Assembly (NCBI GenBank): GCA_012184525.1
Contig: WOFQ01000004.1
Coordinates: 310,001 to 374,000 of the forward strand
Length of the DNA: 64,000 nucleotides
Reading direction: 5' to 3'
Source: Xenoacremonium recifei
Lineage: Eukaryota > Ascomycota > Sordariomycetes > Hypocreales > Nectriaceae
The translations under genes and the position numbers were made by a program. Positions 57,691 to 64,000 of this stretch are shown piece by piece (position 1 is the first letter of the stretch; the number at the start of each line of letters is the position of its first letter). The notes beneath the pieces were generated by a model that saw only the letters and a program-made list of their open reading frames with translations, did not search any database and was not told where the DNA came from.

Positions 57691-58409
57691 CGTCGCAGAT
57701 TTCGTGCCGTGGGCGCTTGAATGGAGGATGAAGAATCGGTCGCTGGGCTGCGACTCTGGTGGAGACGCAAATCTTTAGGCGGGCGGCGCGGGGTCCTGCT
57801 TGGAAATAAAGCCTGGACAGCGGACTGGACTGAATCTCTGGCTCCTTTAAAGGCTCCGAGCGAAGTGAAAGGGACAGTCTAGTTTCTCTGACAGGGGTGG
57901 TAGAGTCGGGGTTTGTGAGAGGCAGATTCTGCACGTCGGGAAAAGGTTCTTTACATGCGTCATGTTACTGGCGCCTGGTCGGTTTTTATCAACGGCTGGG
58001 ATGCTGACGGATAACGTCCAGCAGCATTTTGGCGTTTCACAATCAAGATAACAACGGATCTGCCAGCTGCATTTCTTAACGTTCAGTGCATTAATCTCCG
58101 AGATAAATTCAATTTTCTTTCTGCAAGGAACAAGCAGTGATCGGCAGCTTCGATTCACATTTCAAGTCTTGGAGAAAGTACAATTCATTAGCTGTCTATC
58201 TTATCGCTCTATGGTGCCCCAGATAACGGCTCTCGTTCGTCCGTCGCCACGATGTGGCTTACCACTCGGTCCCGCTGATTCGTGGCTTGCCTCATGGGTG
58301 GGTCGCCAATCCCGAGAGACGGGCCCTCACGCCTTTTCTCTTAGACGTCCTCCAGACTAACACCATCCGATGGCCAGTCTCTTCTGTCCTGAGAGACTCG
58401 AACGTCACA
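57691..58409. promoter_or_regulatory. Divergent promoter region between the DnaJ gene and mitochondrial GluRS
   Basis: 719 bases separate the two ATGs. Both genes serve mitochondrial protein supply (the DnaJ only if Xdj1-like), so co-regulation is possible. No consensus heat-shock element with alternating GAA/TTC was found by eye. Confidence 0.5.
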
Positions 58410-60582
58410 ATGATACCCGCACGCGCCGGCCAATCGAGGCTACTCAGCCAATTGGCTGTGTCTAGGTGTCCCTATCGATCAGGGTTTCTCATCCGGCGGG
58501 CATTTTCATCCTCAGTCTCGCGGCGATGTCCTGATGGCCCTTGTCAAGACCAGATGAAAGAGAGCCTCGAAGCTGATTCAAGGAGGACAAAGGGTGCCAA
58601 CAAGCTAGGCGCAAAAACTCCGGGAAGCCACCAAACAGGTCCTGCCAGTGGGAGACCTAAGTCGAGGTTGTCGTCGCTGAAGAAGAAGGGGGATGCCAAA
58701 GGGTCAAGTCAGGGTGAAAGATTCATCTTTGGCAAGTCAACAGACATTCCCATCCGGACACGGTTTGCTCCCTCGCCAACAGGATACTTGCATTTGGGCT
58801 CTTTGAGGACGGCTTTGTTCAACAATTTGTTGTCCAAGGCAACAAAGGGCGGTGATTTCATCATTCGCATCGAGGACACGGATCGAGTAAGTTTACCCCT
58901 GGCTCATCAAGTGGCTGGCCTCCTAATCCGTATTGTCAGAACCGTCTGGTCCCAGATGCAGAGGAACGTCTCCTGAAAGATCTTGAATGGGCAGGCTTGG
59001 AATGGTCAGAAGGCCCTGACAAAGGCGGCCCTTATGGTCCCTATCGCCAGGTATGTAGCATCCATTTTCATGTCGTCTCACCACTTTTGACACCGGCTGC
59101 AGTCCGAACGATTGGAGACCTACAACCACCACACCCAAATGCTCCTCGACAATGGCTCTGCGTACCGTTGTTTCTGCAGTCCCTCGGCGCTTGAAGCACA
59201 GAACCGCGCAGCTCACGAAGCGGGCCAACCTACCGTGTATCCAGGCACATGTCGGTCCATCCCGCGCGAGGAGTCAGATGCGCGAGCAGCCAAGGGTGAG
59301 CCGCACGTCGTCAGGCTTAATGCGGGCAAATTTGGCACGCCTGCGTTCCAGGATGCTATCTATGGGCCGATGCAGAAGAAGCAGGGCGAGGAGGACTTCG
59401 TGTTGATGAAGACGGATGGGTATCCGACGTACCATCTCGCGAATGTGGTAGACGATCATCTCATGAAAATTACACACGTCGTGCGTGGAGAGGTAAGTGT
59501 CTGTCCAAGATGTCAATGTAATTTGTGTACTGATCAATCAAGGAATGGCTCATCTCAACTCCCAAGCACATCGCTCTCTACCAGGCTTTCGGTTGGGAAC
59601 CTCCGACCTTTGCCCACCTCGCATTGCTTGTTTCCAACGACGGCTCCAAACTCAGCAAGCGCAACGACAGCGTCAATCTTTCAACCTACCAGGCAAAACA
59701 CGTCTTTCCAATGGCTTTACAAGCATGGCTAGCCAATCTCGGCTCCTCATTTCGCAATAAAGTCCCTACGCCTCGCACCATCAAGGACATCGCCGATGCC
59801 GTAAGCCTCACTTGTCCCTGACCAGACCGGCTTCATGTGCTGACCCTTCTTAGTTAACTTTCAAGTTTACTCGCGGCGGTATCAAGCTCAACCACGAGAA
59901 ACTCACCTTCTTCCAATCCGCCTACCGTACCCTCCTCTTCGCCACGCCTCCCTCCGACCTGACTACCTCCGAAACCGCCCTCATCCGCTCCAACCTCGTG
60001 CTCCCCCTCCTCGACGAGGTCCTCTCCATCACCGCATCACCCACCTCCGCTCCAACCATCCATCCCGAGAACGCCCGCCTCTCGTGGCCTTCGCACCTCA
60101 CGCTTGTTCCATCCCTCCAGACTTCTCCGCCTGTCCAGGAGGCCTATATCCTCGCGCTCTTAACCCACGGCGGCGCCCGCTTCGACGACCCCCGCGCCAT
60201 GGCCTCTCTACAGCCGTATCTCTTCTGGCGCCCACCACTCGCCGTCTACCGCGCAAGCATCGCCGCCTACCCTCCGACCCCCGAACTCCTCTCCGCCGTC
60301 CGCGACGCGCTTCACTCCCAAGTTGACGTCCAAGAAGCCCTCAAGGCCCGCGTCCCCGCCGACGCCATGCCCGACGCGCACGCCCTCATCCGGCTTATCC
60401 TCATCGGCGATCCGGCAGCTTTCTCACGTAATAGCGGCCTCATGGTCCAGTTGCTTGGCGTTGAGGAGTGCCGGCATCGGGTTGATGTGGTTAGTGAGCT
60501 AGTCGAGGAGCTGGGGAAGGGTGGCGAGGAATTAAAGAAGCAGTGGATCGAAGTTGGGAAAACGCTGGAGAGCGTTGTATAA
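58410..60582 (+). CDS. mse1: Mitochondrial glutamyl-tRNA synthetase (MSE1/EARS2)
   Basis: Charges mitochondrial tRNA-Glu (and commonly tRNA-Gln before amidation). Model join(58410..58886, 58940..59050, 59103..59492, 59543..59800, 59854..60582), 654 residues. The first ~40 residues (MIPARAGQSRLLSQL.. to RRAFSSSVSRR) form a good mitochondrial presequence, which is why I start at 58410 although the frame is open upstream. Class I signatures: TRFAPSPTGYLHLGSLRTALFN (HIGH-type PTGYLHLG, ~residue 118-139) and SNDGSKLSKRND (KMSKS-type, ~405). Catalytic-domain blocks RIEDTDRNRLVPDAEERLLKDLEWAGLEW and HVVRGEEWLISTPKHIALYQAFGW confirm the splice joins. The C-terminal anticodon-binding region is helical. 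A ~65-residue Lys/Ser-rich linker between presequence and catalytic core is unusual in length. Confidence 0.92.
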
Positions 60583-61145
60583 GAAGCACACTTGCAGTGC
60601 TATTTATGTTTCAAACATTGTATTTGTATCACCAAAAGACTAATGGCATGTTGTAGACGCGTAGACTTGTAAGATAGACGGTGTACAAGATGCCGCGATT
60701 GGATAGATTATATTGACAAATGAAGTTACATCAGCTATACTGTGCTGCTCTTCACTGTATTACTTCTCATTGCGATTGCGAGCAAGTTCATGGACTCGAA
60801 GAAAATTGAAATTCGACCGAGGTATCATCAAACCCCTTTTCTCTAAATCTCCTCCCGGCCATCACCAGTGGCGGCTATCGGTACCCAAAAGAAACCTCCA
60901 GATTTACACAAATATTATGCTATGCGATGAGATTGATCCAAAACTCCCTCACCCCAATTCTAGGAAATAAACAAGGGGGCAGTGCCAGTGTCCGTGTTCC
61001 AACTTTCATGATGAAAAAGACAAACAAAAACGTCTCGCAGGCTACTTGAGCTCTCTGCGCCGACGATATAAACGATAGGCCATTACGTCGTGAGATGATA
61101 CGACTTCCAAACATGTATGGAGCCGCTTAGGGGGGTATAAAGCAT
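60583..61145. other. Convergent intergenic region
   Basis: Between the 3' ends of the GluRS gene (+) and noxR (-). AT-rich. No gene seen. Confidence 0.6.
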
Positions 61146-63107
61146 CTAAATTTCCACAACCCAAATCTGAAACGCCATGTCAGTTACTGTTACGAAGAGT
61201 GAGACGAGAATTGGTTCACTTACGTCCAACTTGCCCATATCCTGTTTCGTTCTTCTCGCCAGACTCTTCACACTCATCATTGCCATCTCAAGATCATCTT
61301 GATCGCCCATGGTGATCATGTCACCATCAGGTGAGTCCTCGTCCTTAATCTTAAGCTTGAACCGCTTTCGAAGCCCGAACTTATCACGGATCTTGTCGAC
61401 GAGATCAGGGAATTCGATGGCGACACCGACCATGATATATCGAGTGTCATCCGAGTGGACCTTGATGCGAACCTTGCTAATATCAGGAGGGCGACGCGAG
61501 CCTCGGGAGGACCCAGTGTTACGGCGGTTGCTGCTGAGCATCTCGAAGTCACCCTCATCAAAGGAGCCATCGTCATAATCCGACGCGTCGTCGTCATACT
61601 GTGGCTGTGGGGGCGGCCGCTGCCTTGAACGACCTTGGCCCCGGCTACTCCTCGAGTTCCTTCTGGGCGCCTGGTACATGTCGTAGAGTTCATCAGGATA
61701 TGCATCTCCGTTCTCTTCAGGGATCTGCTGTCGTCTCTTCTGCTGGAGCGGAGGCGGCGCCTGTTGTCTTTGAGAGAAGCTTCTTTGTTGCTGGGACGAC
61801 GATACGGAGGTGGTAGATCTTGGCAGGCTATCTGGGGGAGAGATGGCCTTCTCGTAGCGTCGGCCCGGTTCAGCTTGTTGGATGTTAAGCTTAGCGAGTT
61901 GCGGCTTCGGGCCGTTCCGGACTGAAGCAGCTCGGCTTGGTGAGACATTCTCCGGAGGGGGCGTCGGCGGGAAAACGTTACGTGCTGCATCCTCCTGCTG
62001 TCTCCGGGACGATAGACCAGGCTTAACCAAGTTTGTGGCAGCAAAGGAGATGTTGTCGGCCGGCCGGTCGTCCTTGACCTCTACCTTACCAGCCTGCAAA
62101 TTGTGAGCTGATTGATGTTTCAGATTGGGTCACATGTCCTTACGTTTTTGATCTCAGAGCCGGCGAAACCAGTGAAGGCATTAGAGCGATCAGAGGCAGC
62201 GACGAGACGAGCCTTTCCAAGGTAGTCCTTAGTCTTGAGGTTTCGAACCTTGGCCTCGTTTGGTCGGTAGACAACACCGACAGGGATGGAGAAGACTGTG
62301 TAGCCCTGTTGAGATTGTTAGGTAAATGCAGGATGCAAATCTGTACCCTTTGAACATACCTCGGCCTCTTCTCGAATTGCCTCATCGATCACGTTATGAT
62401 CCTCCACGACTTTCTCCTTCACGGCATACGACAAGTCCTGAAGACCAGCCTCCTTCTGTTGGAGGTAGATGTAGCACAAGCCACGGTTGAAAAGAACTTC
62501 GCAGGAGTAGAGTTTGAATAGGAGACCAAGTTGGGCATAGTCGATCATGGTGTTGCCTCGCAGGTATAGAAGGGTATCGTTGAAATTGGCGAGGGCCTCC
62601 TCAAAATCGCCGAGGAGGAAGTTGGAGACGCCCTGTTGGAAGTATGCGACGGCGAGATATTGATCTAGACGGATGGCACGCTGGTAACTTTCGACCTGTT
62701 GGATTCCGTGTTAGAAGAGAATGTCTCCTGAGCGTATCGCCTGATGGCAGTGACTTGAATGTTGGGGGAAATGATGTCTCAGCGCGACTTACAGCTTTCT
62801 CGTGTTCTCCCAGTGTGGCGTGGATGACGCCCATGTTGAAGAGGATCTTGCTGGTGTCGCTGATCTTGTCGAACTCCTTGATGGCATCGTCGAATTCATT
62901 GTTGTCGTAGCGAGCGAGGGCCGCGACCCAGGTCTCGATTTCCTGTGCGGGCGAGCGCATATTAGCTGGTGGTCTCGGAGGCCGAAGATGATACATGGTG
63001 ATAACTGGCGCAAGAAGCGGTTGAAAGGGAAGAGTTGGGGGAGGGGAAAAGTGGGAGTAGGAGGATGACTTGTCGTTGGTCGATCGACGTACCTGCTTCA
63101 ACGACAT
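61146..63107 (-). CDS. noxR: NoxR, p67phox-like regulator of fungal NADPH oxidase
   Basis: NoxR binds Rac-GTP and Cdc24/Bem1 and activates NoxA/NoxB for ROS production in hyphal fusion, polarity and infection structures. Model complement(join(61146..61166, 61224..62093, 62144..62305, 62360..62695, 62793..62942, 63093..63107)), 517 residues. The N-terminal ~150 residues are TPR repeats (SKILFNMGVIHATLGEHEKAVESYQRA; LAVAYFQQGVSNFLLGDFEEAL; CEVLFNRGLCYIYLQQKEAGLQDL). A p67phox-like activation segment (GYTVFSIPVGVVYRPNEAKVRNL) follows near residue 170. A Gln/Pro/Ser-rich linker then leads to a C-terminal PB1 domain (~425-517): VRIKVHSDDTRYIMVG with an acidic OPCA-type DEDSPDGDMITMGDQDDLEMAM. No SH3 is seen, as is usual for fungal NoxR. 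The first and last coding exons are 15 and 21 bases; the last intron is stopless and in phase. Confidence 0.93.
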
Positions 63108-64000
63108 GGCTGCTGTCGCTGCAGGGCGGACAGTGCCACAAGACTCAAGGCGAGATGCAGGAACACAGAAGAGCAGCCACGATGGGAATTGGAATTTCTG
63201 GTGTTTTTTGTGGCGGAAGTAGAAACGGGTTTAGAGCGGGCGCGATTAGGTATAAGAGAGAACAGGAGCAGTTAGAGACGAGCAAGCAAGCAGCCGAGAC
63301 AGAAGGCAGAGTCAGGAGCCTGAAGGTCGAAATCGGGACGGGAGAGTCTGAGGTCGGGAGGTCGGGCGGGCGCTTAGCGGGAGCGGGCAGGAGCGCGTGA
63401 GAGGCTGCGGGGAGATGGCTCCAACTTATTATTAGAGAAATGGCGGGCAGGTGCAGTGCAGGACGGGCCTGTGCGGGCTTTCGCGGGCTTTGGCTCGCCT
63501 GTGGAGCTGGGCAATTGGCTGGCCGGAGCTGGACGACGGCTTGGCAGGGCCCTGGACAGGTTGACAGGCCAGTGCGTGGCGTGCAGGTGGCGCCTGCTGC
63601 TAGGGGAAAGGCAGGAGGAGAAGGCCCGGGACCGTTGATGGCCAGAGGAAGGAGGTTGGACGTTGAGATTGGATGGCCCGGTCGCTCCTGCTGGTCTGCT
63701 GGTGCTGGTGCTGGTTTTGTGCACGCAATTGGGGCACTGTCGACAAGGCTGACTTGTGTTCACCTCATGTCTTGTTGGCTGTGAATGCACGACAGAGAGG
63801 CCGGCCAGAGGAGGCCCGAGACGGAGCTGGCGTTTCGAACGTGCCTGCAAAAGGTGGCCAACGTGGACAGGATCGACGGTGCAGCGGCAATGCGTCGTAC
63901 GAGCTTGCGAGGCGTTGTGGTAAGTATGGAAGAAGAAGGTGATGATGAAGATGTTGGTGGTGGTGGTGGTGGTGTTGCTGAAGCTGATGAGAATCCAGAG
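63108..64000. other. noxR upstream region to the right edge
   Basis: Promoter and leader of noxR, then GC-rich sequence without a supportable gene. A (GGT)n run is at 63954-63974. A gene continuing beyond the edge cannot be excluded. Confidence 0.5.
63954..63974. repeat. (GGT)n microsatellite
   Basis: About seven copies of a GGT trinucleotide at the right edge. Could encode Gly or Val repeats if a gene starts here, but no start or frame supports that. Confidence 0.8.

Noticed and set aside
57691..58409. Heat-shock elements in the DnaJ/GluRS promoter
   Set aside because: Scattered TTC and GAA triplets occur, but not three alternating units with the required spacing.
1..64000. tRNA, rRNA, CRISPR, integrated phage or insertion sequences
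   Set aside because: No cloverleaf with a GTTCRA arm at the right spacing, no regularly spaced repeats with spacers, and no transposase or integrase frames found by eye. Short GGTTCGA-like strings (near 13171 and 18363) have no acceptor or D arm.

Overview
This window looks like nuclear chromosomal DNA of a filamentous ascomycete, most likely a Sordariomycete and probably Hypocreales. The evidence is fungal gene structure: short introns with GTAAGT/GTACGT donors, CTAAC or CTAAT branch sites and CAG/TAG acceptors. The gene content also fits: NoxR, a TeaC/Tea4-type SH3 protein, a Woronin-sorting-type PMP22 protein, Zn2Cys6 and YEATS proteins. I see no bacterial-style operons, no CRISPR array, no rRNA, no convincing tRNA and no intact mobile element. 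I identified 19 protein genes. Exon boundaries were worked out by hand from splice signals, reading frame and remembered family sequences; none is backed by transcripts.

Layout. 1-12.8 kb, all on +: the 3' part of a membrane protein gene, RanBP1, TAF14 (YEATS) and a Zn2Cys6 factor. 13.7-25.5 kb, all on -: a very long ADF-H (coactosin-like) protein, a PP2C phosphatase (Ptc1 type) and ESCRT-III Vps2. 26-31.7 kb: mitofusin Fzo1 on + shares a divergent promoter with vps2, then an ADAL-type deaminase and TOM22 on -. 31.7-39.5 kb: a 7.8-kb block with no gene I can support, with composition shifts and clusters of GGTAC repeats. 39.5-54.1 kb, all on +: NAD-glutamate dehydrogenase, a Tea4/Bud14-type polarity protein, an unrecognised 229-residue Arg-rich protein and the Wsc/PMP22 membrane protein. 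54.8-57.7 kb on -: ESCRT-II Vps22 and a farnesylation-type DnaJ. 58.4-60.6 kb on +: mitochondrial glutamyl-tRNA synthetase. 61.1-63.1 kb on -: NoxR.

The genes are housekeeping and hyphal-growth functions scattered along the chromosome, not a pathway cluster. Recurring themes are the mitochondrial outer membrane (Fzo1, Tom22, possibly the Xdj1-like DnaJ), endosomal sorting (Vps2, Vps22) and polarity, actin and ROS (ADF-H protein, Tea4, NoxR). I found no self-contained new system. The best leads are the orphan ORF at 50538-51227, an in-frame TAG inside the Tea4 gene, upstream ORFs touching the starts of fzo1 and gdh2, and introns whose retention would remove a CaaX box (DnaJ) or lengthen a PB1 domain (NoxR).
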